A stretch of DNA of 64,000 nucleotides from positions 92,645 to 156,644 of the forward strand of contig CAJXVZ010000001.1 of assembly GCA_913062845.1 (NCBI GenBank), given 5' to 3'. This DNA is from an uncultured Psychroflexus sp. Its GTDB lineage: Bacteria > Bacteroidota > Bacteroidia > Flavobacteriales > Flavobacteriaceae. Under the pieces are notes generated by a model. It worked only from the letters and a program-made list of their open reading frames with translations, did not search any database and was not told the DNA's origin. This document shows positions 21,644 through 30,390 of the stretch, in pieces. Positions within the stretch are counted from its first letter, which is position 1; every line of letters begins with the position of its first letter. The position numbers were made by a program, and so were the translations under genes.

Positions 21644-23707
21644 CTAATTATTTTCTAATTTTTGTTTATAATAATCATAAGTTTCAAATTGACTTCTGAA
21701 TGGCTTATCATCATTTTTGACGTACTCATTTTTATCGTATGAGGCGTGGTCTCGGGCTTTGACATTATCCTTCCAGCAAATATTAAAACTTTCAATTAAT
21801 TCAGATTTCAGGTCATTATCATAAATCGGGCAAGTAATTTCAACCCTGTTATCCAGGTTTCTTGTCATTAAATCAGCCGAAGAAATATAAACTTCTTCTT
21901 TCTTTTTTTTCTTAAAAATAAACAACCTGGGATGCTCTAAAAACTTATCGACAATACTTATCGCTCTTATATTTTCACTCATTCCTTTAACACCCGGCAC
22001 CAGACAACATATTCCTCTTATGATCAGTTTTATTTCAACGCCTGCCTGACTCGCCTGGTATAATTTTTCAGCCATATCAAAACTTGACATACTATTCATT
22101 TTAAGCATGATACCGCATGGCTTGTTCGCTTTTGCCAAAGCTATCTGTTCATCTATCTTTTTGTAGAAAAAATCTCTGGTGTAATGTGGAGAGACGATAA
22201 GGTGCTTATACTTTTTGATCCTGTAATTGGCTTCAAAAAACTCAAAGACTTTTAAAATGTCTTTTAGAATCTCATTGTTTGAGGTGAATAATGTATAGTC
22301 TGTGTAGATCTTGGCAGTATTCTCGTTGAAGTTACCAGTACTTATAAAGCCATATCTTTTAAGCTTTTTGCCTTCCAGACGCTCAATCACGCAGGATTTA
22401 GCATGGACTTTTAATCCAGTAACACCAAATATCAGTTTGATGCCTTCTCTCTTCATTCGCTCAGAATACTTGATGTTGTTTTCTTCGTCAAATCTGGCCT
22501 GCAACTCTATTGACACTGTCACATCTTTACCGTTTTTTGCCGCATTGATGAGTGAACTGGCTATATGTGATATCTCGGCAAGACGATAAATGGTAATCTT
22601 AATAGATTTTACATTGGGATCCAGAGCTGCCTCTCTCAAAAACTTAATGGTATAAGAAAAGGTCTGGTAAGGCGTATATTGGAGGTAGTCCTTTTCAGCA
22701 ATTTTTTTCAACAAACTTCCCTGCAGACTCAAACCAGGTATTGGCAGAGGCTCTATTTTCTCATAAAGTAAATGTTTTGCTCCTAAATCAGGAAACTTCA
22801 TATAATCCCTGCGATTATGATACCTGCCGCCGGGAATTAAACTATCTGTGTTTTCTATCTCCAATTTCAGCAGAAGAAAATCTAATGTATCCTGATCTAT
22901 ATTTTTATCATATACAAAACGAACAGGATCACCTATTAGCCTGTCTTTGACACTGTCCATCAATTGTTCCACATAACTTTTGTCCAGATCACCTTCCAAA
23001 TCCAATTCAGCATCCCTTGTAATCTTGATCATATGTGTAGAAATACTGTCGTATTCAAAAATGTTGAATATAACCTCCAAATTGTACCTTATTAAATCAT
23101 CAAGCATGATGATGTATTGTTTTCCATCAACACTTGGTAATACCACAAATCTATTGATGCTATTGGGTATTTCGATCAGGGTGTACATAGGCTTGTTGCC
23201 ATCACCGTCAACTCTATTGAGCTTTACTGCGAGATAAGCTGCAGTATCTTTTAGATTTGGAACTTTGTCAAGGTCGTTGAGCATTATGGTCACGAGGGCA
23301 GGACTAACTTTATTTAAAAAAAAGTCTTTCACAAACTGCTCGTGCTCCGGGATTATTTCTTTTTCATTAATAATATGAATGTTGTGCTCCCTAAGTTTTT
23401 CATGGATCTCGTTTAATATTTTCAGACTTTCTGTCTGCTGTGAGATGACTATGTTGGTGATCTCTTTTAGCAGTTTATTGACATTATAGCCTTTAATCAC
23501 TTTATTTTTTCCACCCTCGCTCTGTGAAATTCTTTTATAGGTCGCATAACGCACCCTAAAGAATTCATCTAAATTATTTGAAAAAATTCCAAGGAACCTT
23601 AATCTTTCAATCAAAGGCACATTAGGGTCTGAAGCTTCCTGTAAAACTCTGGCGTTGAAATTCAACCAGCTTAATTCCCGGTTGTTATATTTATATTTGG
23701 TGGTCAT
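21644..23707 (-). CDS. ppk1: Polyphosphate kinase 1
   Basis: NNRELSWLNFNARVLQEASD; DPNVKSIKITIYRLA; KVHAKSCVIER; GFISTGNFNENTAKIYTDYTLFTSN. ATG at 23707 preferred over 23758. Confidence 0.95.
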   Translation of the reverse strand: MTTKYKYNNRELSWLNFNARVLQEASDPNVPLIERLRFLGIFSNNLDEFFRVRYATYKRISQSEGGKNKVIKGYNVNKLLKEITNIVISQQTESLKILNEIHEKLREHNIHIINEKEIIPEHEQFVKDFFLNKVSPALVTIMLNDLDKVPNLKDTAAYLAVKLNRVDGDGNKPMYTLIEIPNSINRFVVLPSVDGKQYIIMLDDLIRYNLEVIFNIFEYDSISTHMIKITRDAELDLEGDLDKSYVEQLMDSVKDRLIGDPVRFVYDKNIDQDTLDFLLLKLEIENTDSLIPGGRYHNRRDYMKFPDLGAKHLLYEKIEPLPIPGLSLQGSLLKKIAEKDYLQYTPYQTFSYTIKFLREAALDPNVKSIKITIYRLAEISHIASSLINAAKNGKDVTVSIELQARFDEENNIKYSERMKREGIKLIFGVTGLKVHAKSCVIERLEGKKLKRYGFISTGNFNENTAKIYTDYTLFTSNNEILKDILKVFEFFEANYRIKKYKHLIVSPHYTRDFFYKKIDEQIALAKANKPCGIMLKMNSMSSFDMAEKLYQASQAGVEIKLIIRGICCLVPGVKGMSENIRAISIVDKFLEHPRLFIFKKKKKEEVYISSADLMTRNLDNRVEITCPIYDNDLKSELIESFNICWKDNVKARDHASYDKNEYVKNDDKPFRSQFETYDYYKQKLENN

Positions 23708-24195
23708 TATCTGAGATTTTTGGGAAATAAATGTAAGGCTGTTCTCGCTTTCCTGCAATCTTTCCAGGAGGAATTTTCAAAGCTTAATTTTACAAGTCCC
23801 GAAGTCGGTATATTGTCAAATTGCTTATCTCCAAATTCGTTTGCCAACATGGTAAAAGCCGGATTATGACCAAATATGACAATTTCACTATACTGATCAT
23901 CCATACGTTGAACAATGTTTTTCAGAGCGCTTGGATTAAATGTATAGAGCTCTGGCAAAATTTCAAGTTTATACAAACTCAGGTTTAAATGTTCCAAAAA
24001 AAGTCTGCCCGTGGTCTTTGCTCTGTTTGCTGAACTGGAAAAAAAATAAGTATCTGCGCTTATATGTGGTTTTGCTTCATCGGCGATCAACTTAATATCG
24101 TTGTAAGCTCTTTTCTTAAGCGGTCTTTCGTGATCATCTACGTTGAATTCCCAGGATGACTTTCCGTGCCTTATCAATGTTAATGTCTTACTCAT
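23707..24195 (-). CDS. SixA-type histidine phosphatase
   Basis: LTLIRHGKSSWE (RHG motif), SSSANRAKTTGRLF, VIFGHNPAFTMLANEF. Confidence 0.9.
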   Translation of the reverse strand: MSKTLTLIRHGKSSWEFNVDDHERPLKKRAYNDIKLIADEAKPHISADTYFFSSSANRAKTTGRLFLEHLNLSLYKLEILPELYTFNPSALKNIVQRMDDQYSEIVIFGHNPAFTMLANEFGDKQFDNIPTSGLVKLSFENSSWKDCRKARTALHLFPKNLR

Positions 24196-24198
24196 TAT

Positions 24199-24855
24199 TT
24201 ATGGTGCTAAGCGTTTAATATTCCAGTCATACTCACCGTCTTTTTCGAACAAAAACCTGTCGTGCAAACGGTTTGGCCTGCCCTGCCAGAATTCGAAGGA
24301 ATGGGGTGAGACACGAAAACCGCCCCAATGCTGCGGCTTTTCGACCTCCTTGTCTTTGTATTCTTCCTCTAAAGATTTGAGCCGTTCTTCAAGAACCTGT
24401 CTGTTTTTTATTTCCTGACTTTGAGGTGACACTATAGCGCCTAGTTGACTTCCTTTAGGTCTGGATTGAAAGTACCTGCTAGACTCCTCGTCAGACATTT
24501 GTTCTGCAATGCCTTTTATTATGATTTGGCGTTCGGCCGAAGGCCAGAAAAATGACAAACAAACTTTAGGGTTGTTTAAAATCGCCTGTCCTTTTTCACT
24601 ATTATAATTGGTATAAAAAACAAAGCCATACTCGTCGTAAGATTTCAACAGGACCACTCTTGATTTTGGAAAACCATCTACACCTATGGTACTTATGGTC
24701 ATGGCATTGGCCTCATCTACATTACCGGCTTCATCAACCTCCGTAAACCAGGTTCTGAATTGCTGAAAAGGGTTTTCGTTGAGGTTATCTCTTGAAAGCG
24801 CATTTTTTTCATAAGATTTTCTGTAATTCTCTAAGTTATTTTCGTTGTTTCCCAC
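24199..24855 (-). CDS. pdxH: Pyridoxamine 5'-phosphate oxidase
   Basis: NPFQQFRTWFTEV; SRVVLLKSYDEYGFVFYTNYNSEKG; PHSFEFWQGRPNRLHDRFLF; C-terminal NIKRLAP. Confidence 0.96.
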   Translation of the reverse strand: MGNNENNLENYRKSYEKNALSRDNLNENPFQQFRTWFTEVDEAGNVDEANAMTISTIGVDGFPKSRVVLLKSYDEYGFVFYTNYNSEKGQAILNNPKVCLSFFWPSAERQIIIKGIAEQMSDEESSRYFQSRPKGSQLGAIVSPQSQEIKNRQVLEERLKSLEEEYKDKEVEKPQHWGGFRVSPHSFEFWQGRPNRLHDRFLFEKDGEYDWNIKRLAP

Positions 24856-25175
24856 CGCATTAGTTTTGTATGCAATTTAAAGGTTTTTTGGCATACAAAT
24901 AAAGCCAATCAGGATTTTAGGTTTTTATTAATGATGGGTTGCAAATCAGGTGTAAAGCTTAAATTTGATAATGCTTATTCTTTTAAACAGATAAGCCTAT
25001 GACTTGTTTTTTTATAAGAACAGGTATGACTAAAATGAATATAAACGGAATTTTATTCTTATATATATGTATATTTGGTGTATATAAGGAGATTGTTCTT
25101 AATTTACGGATGTTGTATACCATGCTGAAAAAGCCGACCGCACAAACAGCACATTTGGTTTTTGCCGACACAAAA

Positions 25176-25186
25176 GCCAACGCTTA
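25176..25186. repeat. Left copy of 11-bp direct repeat GCCAACGCTTA flanking the R-M island
   Basis: Exact match to 32565-32575; a partial third copy GCCAACGCT lies at 25210-25218. Confidence 0.5.
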
Positions 25187-25237
25187 AAAAACCAAAAGAG
25201 CTGTTTTTTGCCAACGCTCGACAAGAAATTAAAGTGA

Positions 25238-27610
25238 ATGAATAAAAAAGACTTATCAGAATCGGACATAAAAGCAAAGTTTATCACGCCTGCGATACTG
25301 AAGGCAGGTTGGGACGAACTGACTCAGCTTGGACGTGAGATATTTTTCACGGATGGACGTATCTATGTGAAAGGAAAACTGACCGCAAGAGGAAAAAGAA
25401 AATTTGCTGACTACATTCTTTTCTACAAACCGAATGTGCCAATAGCTATCATTGAAGCAAAGGACAACAAACACTCAGTAAAAGGCGGAATCCAACAGGC
25501 ACTTGGATATGCGAATACGCTGGACATTCCTTGTGTTTTCAGTAGCAATGGAGATGGTTTCTACTTTCATGACAAGACCGCTACTGACGGACAAATAGAA
25601 AAAGAACTTTCACTTGATGAATTCCCAAGCCCTGAAATGCTTTGGGAGAAATACAAACAATACAAAGGCATTGAAAGCAATGACGTTGAAGAAATTGCTT
25701 CACAAGAATACTTTCAAGACGAATCTGGCAGATCGCCAAGATATTATCAGCAGATTGCGATAAACAGAACCGTTGAAGCTGTTGCAAAAAAGCAAGACCG
25801 AATTCTTTTGGTCATGGCGACTGGAACAGGAAAAACCTATACTGCTTTTCAAATCATTTACAGACTTTGGAAAAGTGGAGCTAAAAAAAGAATCCTGTTT
25901 CTTGCTGACCGAACCGCACTAATAGACCAAACCGCCAGAGGGGATTTCAGGCATTTCAAAGATGCAATGACTATCATCAAGCACAAACAGATTGACACCG
26001 CATACAACATCTATTTGGCTTTATACCAGGGTTTATCTGACAGCAAATCAGAAGATGCATACAAACAATTTAGCCCTGACTTTTTCGACCTTGTAATCAT
26101 TGACGAGTGCCACAGAGGAAGTGCAAAAGAAGATAGCAAATGGCGTGAAATTCTCACCTACTTCAACAAGGCTACTCATATTGGTTTAACAGCCACACCA
26201 AAGGAAACAACGGAAGTTTCAAACATTGAATATTTCGGAGACCCGATTTACACCTATTCTTTGAAACAAGGAATTGATGACGGTTTCCTTGCACCTTACA
26301 AAGTGGTTAAAATCACTTTAGATATTGATGCAGAAGGTTGGCGGCCACCAAAAGGATATTTGGACAAGGACGGAAATCCAGTTGAAGACAGAATCTACAA
26401 CCGTACAGACTTTGACAGAAACATCATTGTCGAAGAACGAAGAAAACTGGTTGCAGATAAAATCACTGAATTTTTAAAAGGAAATGACCGATTTGCAAAG
26501 ACGATAGTTTTCTGTATAGACATTGAGCATGCCGAAGGCATGCGAACTGCATTGGCTAACGCCAATGCGGATGAAGTTGTCAAAAACAGTAAGTACGTTA
26601 TGCAAATCACAGGCGACAATGAAGAAGGTAAACGCGAGTTAGACAGCTTCATAAATCCTTCTGAAAAATACCCTGTTATTGCCACCACTTCAAAATTGAT
26701 GACTACTGGTGTTGATGCTCAAACTTGCAAATTGATTGTATTGGACAGCAATATTGGTTCTTCAACTGAATTCAAACAAATTATTGGTAGAGGCACGAGA
26801 ATCAATGAAGAATATGACAAAACCTATTTCACCATCATTGATTTTAGAAATGTAACCAATCATTTTGCTGACCCTGACTTTGATGGTGATCCAGTAATGA
26901 TTAAGCAAGTGGGTGAAGATGACGACCTCACAGGAACAGAAGACGAAACCACCGAAGAAGTAATCAGCGACATTTTAGACGGAGAAGAAATTGAATTTCC
27001 TGAGTATCCTGAGATTGAGGGCGGTGGCGATATTGTTGAGGAACCAAGAGTAAAAATTCGGGTTGATGGCGTTCAGGTAAAAGTTGTCAATGAACGTGTT
27101 CAGTATTTGGGTGCAGACGGTAAAATCATCACTGAAAGCATTCGAGATTATACCAAAAAAAGTGTCAGCGAAAAATTCACAAGTCTTGATGATTTCTTAA
27201 ACCGCTGGAATGCTTCTGAACAAAAGAAAGCCATCATTGAAGAATTGGAAGACCAAGGCATTTTCTTCGAACCCTTAAAAGAAGAAGTTGGAAAAGACTT
27301 TGACCCGTTCGATTTGATTTGTCATGTGGCTTTTGAGGCAAAACCATTGACCAGAAAAGAACGAGCAGAAAATGTGAAGAAACGCAACTACTTCACAAAA
27401 TACGGAGACAAAGCCCAAGCAGTAATCAATGCTTTATTGGACAAATACTCAGATGATGGATTAGTAACCATTGAAAGCACAGAAGTTTTGAAGCTTGACC
27501 CTCTCAACAAATTGGGGACACCTTTAGAACTTATCAAAGCCTTTGGAAGCAAGGCTGAATACATTAAAGCATTAAAAGAATTAGAAAACGAATTATACAA
27601 AACAGCATAA
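25238..27610 (+). CDS. hsdR: Type I restriction enzyme R subunit (EcoEI-like)
   Basis: N-terminal nuclease-type PNVPIAIIEAKDNKH; helicase motifs LVMATGTGKTYTAF, VIIDECHRGS, GLTATP, QIIGRGTRI; EcoEI-like C-terminal region. Confidence 0.95.
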   Translation: MNKKDLSESDIKAKFITPAILKAGWDELTQLGREIFFTDGRIYVKGKLTARGKRKFADYILFYKPNVPIAIIEAKDNKHSVKGGIQQALGYANTLDIPCVFSSNGDGFYFHDKTATDGQIEKELSLDEFPSPEMLWEKYKQYKGIESNDVEEIASQEYFQDESGRSPRYYQQIAINRTVEAVAKKQDRILLVMATGTGKTYTAFQIIYRLWKSGAKKRILFLADRTALIDQTARGDFRHFKDAMTIIKHKQIDTAYNIYLALYQGLSDSKSEDAYKQFSPDFFDLVIIDECHRGSAKEDSKWREILTYFNKATHIGLTATPKETTEVSNIEYFGDPIYTYSLKQGIDDGFLAPYKVVKITLDIDAEGWRPPKGYLDKDGNPVEDRIYNRTDFDRNIIVEERRKLVADKITEFLKGNDRFAKTIVFCIDIEHAEGMRTALANANADEVVKNSKYVMQITGDNEEGKRELDSFINPSEKYPVIATTSKLMTTGVDAQTCKLIVLDSNIGSSTEFKQIIGRGTRINEEYDKTYFTIIDFRNVTNHFADPDFDGDPVMIKQVGEDDDLTGTEDETTEEVISDILDGEEIEFPEYPEIEGGGDIVEEPRVKIRVDGVQVKVVNERVQYLGADGKIITESIRDYTKKSVSEKFTSLDDFLNRWNASEQKKAIIEELEDQGIFFEPLKEEVGKDFDPFDLICHVAFEAKPLTRKERAENVKKRNYFTKYGDKAQAVINALLDKYSDDGLVTIESTEVLKLDPLNKLGTPLELIKAFGSKAEYIKALKELENELYKTA

Positions 27611-29044
27611 ATGGCAAACGTAGGAGCAGTAGTAAGTAGCATCCGCAACATCATGCGTCAAGACAGGGGAATCTCTGGTGATGCACAACGATTGGAGCAA
27701 TTGGGTTGGATGCTATTCCTAAAAATAATTGACGACAAAGACCAGGAATTAGAAATCATCAAAGACAATTACGTTTCTGTTATTCCTGAAAAATTTCAGT
27801 GGAGAAATTGGGCAGCAGACCCAGAGGGAATGACTGGTGAAGAATTGCTCGAATTTATTGACAGTAACGCACAAAGCAACAAAGGACTTTTCGCTTCTCT
27901 AAGAGAATTGAATGTTCCTAATCATCCGAAACGTGCTGCTATTGTTCGCGAAGTATTTGAAGGTTCGAATAACTACATGAAGTCAGGCTATGAAATGCGG
28001 AAAGTCATTAACAAGCTGAATGAGGTTGACTTCAACAACTCGGAAGACAAACACATTTTCGGGAATATCTACGAGAGCATTTTACAGGAATTACGTGATG
28101 CTGGAAACAAAGGTGAATATTATACACCAAGAGCGGTAACGCAATTGATGACCCAAATGACCAATCCAAAATTGGGTGAAAAAGTGCTTGACCCTGCTGC
28201 TGGAACTGGTGGTTTCTTAACGGCAGCCATTGACCATGTTCGAGAAAACTTTGTAAAAACCGTTGATGACGAACACATTTTGCAAAACAGCATAACCGGC
28301 TGGGAATTAAAACCTGTGGCTTATGTCTTGGGCTTGACCAACTTGATACTTCACGAAATGGATGTGCCCGACTACCAATACATTGACAGTTTAAAAAAGG
28401 AATTCAACAGCATTGGTAAAAAAGACCAAGTGGATGTCATCCTTGCCAATCCACCTTTTGGAGCGAGTATAGCAGACGGTGTGGAAACCAACTTTCCTGC
28501 GACTTATCGTTGCAAGGAATCTGCCGATTTGTTTGTGATTTTAATGTTGCAATTGTTAAAACCAAAAGGACGTTGTGCGATTGTGCTACCTGATGGCTCT
28601 ATTACAGGAGATGGCGTAAAAGCAAGAATTAGAGAAAAGTTATTGACGGATACGAATTTACACACCATTATCCGTTTACCGCAAACTACCTTTTTTCCTG
28701 CCACAGTAAGTACCAATTTACTGTTTTTCGAGAAAGGCAACAAAACCAAAGACATTTGGTACTACGAACATAAGTTACCAGAAGGTCAAAAAAGTTATTC
28801 CAAAACCAAACCCATACAATTCAATGAGTTTGAATCTTTAATAAAATGGTGGAATAACCGAGAAGAAAACGAACAAGCTTGGAAAGTAAATATTAATGAA
28901 TTAAAAGATTGGGATTTAGATATTAAAAATCCTATTCAGGAAGAGGAAGAAAAAATATTTTCAACAAATAAATTGCTTTCTAAACTTTCAAATTCTTTTG
29001 AGACAAGCAATAATATCATTAACGAGATAAAACAGTTAATGTAA
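27611..29044 (+). CDS. hsdM: Type I restriction-modification system M subunit
   Basis: GEYYTPRAVTQLM; VLDPAAGTGGFLTAA; VILANPPFGAS (N6-adenine MTase motif IV). Confidence 0.96.
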   Translation: MANVGAVVSSIRNIMRQDRGISGDAQRLEQLGWMLFLKIIDDKDQELEIIKDNYVSVIPEKFQWRNWAADPEGMTGEELLEFIDSNAQSNKGLFASLRELNVPNHPKRAAIVREVFEGSNNYMKSGYEMRKVINKLNEVDFNNSEDKHIFGNIYESILQELRDAGNKGEYYTPRAVTQLMTQMTNPKLGEKVLDPAAGTGGFLTAAIDHVRENFVKTVDDEHILQNSITGWELKPVAYVLGLTNLILHEMDVPDYQYIDSLKKEFNSIGKKDQVDVILANPPFGASIADGVETNFPATYRCKESADLFVILMLQLLKPKGRCAIVLPDGSITGDGVKARIREKLLTDTNLHTIIRLPQTTFFPATVSTNLLFFEKGNKTKDIWYYEHKLPEGQKSYSKTKPIQFNEFESLIKWWNNREENEQAWKVNINELKDWDLDIKNPIQEEEEKIFSTNKLLSKLSNSFETSNNIINEIKQLM

Positions 29045-29046
29045 TT

Positions 29047-30390
29047 ATGAGAACTCAAAAACTTGGTGAATTTATTGAAAAGTGGCACGTCAAAAAAGAT
29101 GAATGGGAAGGTTCAAAAAAATTAGAAGTTTTAGGAGTTTCTAATGTTGATGGGATTACAATGACTTCACATAAAAAGTCTAAAGACCTTTCTAAATATT
29201 TAGTTATAGAACCAAACTGTTTTGCTTACAATCCTTATCGTATAAATGTTGGCTCAATTGGCTTAACACCTAAAAAAATCTATGGTTTGGTTAGTCCTGC
29301 CTATACTGTTTTTAAAGTAAAAGAGAATAAACTAATCCCTGAACTTCTGTTAGATTTTCTAAAGTCGTTTGATGGCTTACAACAAATAAATAAATATGCG
29401 AGAGGTACTGTAAGAAAAGCACTAAGGTATGATGATTTGTGCGAGATTAAAGTCAACTTTCCAAATTACGAAGAGCAAAAAATAATCTACAATAAAAAAT
29501 TATTGACGGAAAAGAAACAAAAAGAGCTATCTAAAGAAATCCAAACCCAAAAACAACTCATTTCTCAACTCAAACAAGCCGTTTTACAAGATGCCATACA
29601 AGGAAAACTCACCCAAGAATGGCGAGCACAAAATCCAAATACAGAACCTGCAAGCGAATTATTAAAACGCATAAAAGCTGAAAAAGACCAGTTAATCAAA
29701 GATAAGAAAATTAGAAAGGAAAAAGCTTTACCACCAATCACCAAAGAGGAAATTCCTTTTGACATCCCTAAAAGTTGGAGTTGGTGTAGATTGGGAGAAA
29801 TCACTCACACTATTACAAAAGGCTCTTCACCAAAATGGCAAGGTGTTCAATATGTCGAAGAAGGCGTATTGTTTATAACAAGTGAAAATGTTGGAACAAA
29901 CGAAATATTATTAAAGAAAAAGAAGTTTGTTCAAGAAAAATTCAATGAAATAGAACCTCGCTCAATTCTTAAAAAAGGGGATATACTGACAAATATCGTA
30001 GGAGCTTCTATTGGTAGAACAGCTATTTGGGATAAAGACGAAATAGCGAATATAAATCAAGCTGTTTGTTTAGTTCGTTTCCCAGAAGAATACTTCAACA
30101 AAGAATTACTCGTAAATACGTTGAATTCTGATTTTGGAATTAAACTTATGATGGATGGTCAATTTGATACAGGTAGAGGTAACTTAAGTTTAGGTGCAGT
30201 ATCTAAATTTAAAATTCCGTTTCCACCAAAAGAAGAACAAAAAGCAATAGTAGAAAAAGTAGAAACTTTAATGCTAAAATGCAATGTCTTGGAGCAAGAA
30301 ATAACTCAAAGTGAGCAACACGCCAATATGCTAATGCAAGCGGTTTTAAAAGAAGCATTTGACTGTAAAAAGGAACTGTATGCTGAATAA
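29047..30390 (+). CDS. hsdS: Type I restriction-modification system specificity subunit S
   Basis: Two TRD-like halves with central conserved coil (QLISQLKQAVLQDAIQGKLTQEWR) and IPKSWSWCRLGEITHTITKGSSP; C-term IPFPPKEEQKAIVEKVETLM. Confidence 0.93.
   Translation: MRTQKLGEFIEKWHVKKDEWEGSKKLEVLGVSNVDGITMTSHKKSKDLSKYLVIEPNCFAYNPYRINVGSIGLTPKKIYGLVSPAYTVFKVKENKLIPELLLDFLKSFDGLQQINKYARGTVRKALRYDDLCEIKVNFPNYEEQKIIYNKKLLTEKKQKELSKEIQTQKQLISQLKQAVLQDAIQGKLTQEWRAQNPNTEPASELLKRIKAEKDQLIKDKKIRKEKALPPITKEEIPFDIPKSWSWCRLGEITHTITKGSSPKWQGVQYVEEGVLFITSENVGTNEILLKKKKFVQEKFNEIEPRSILKKGDILTNIVGASIGRTAIWDKDEIANINQAVCLVRFPEEYFNKELLVNTLNSDFGIKLMMDGQFDTGRGNLSLGAVSKFKIPFPPKEEQKAIVEKVETLMLKCNVLEQEITQSEQHANMLMQAVLKEAFDCKKELYAE

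Noticed and set aside
25238-30390. Novel defence system in place of a standard R-M system
   Set aside because: Motifs and gene order match an ordinary EcoEI-like type I R-M system; only the linked RloC-like gene and the boundaries are unusual.
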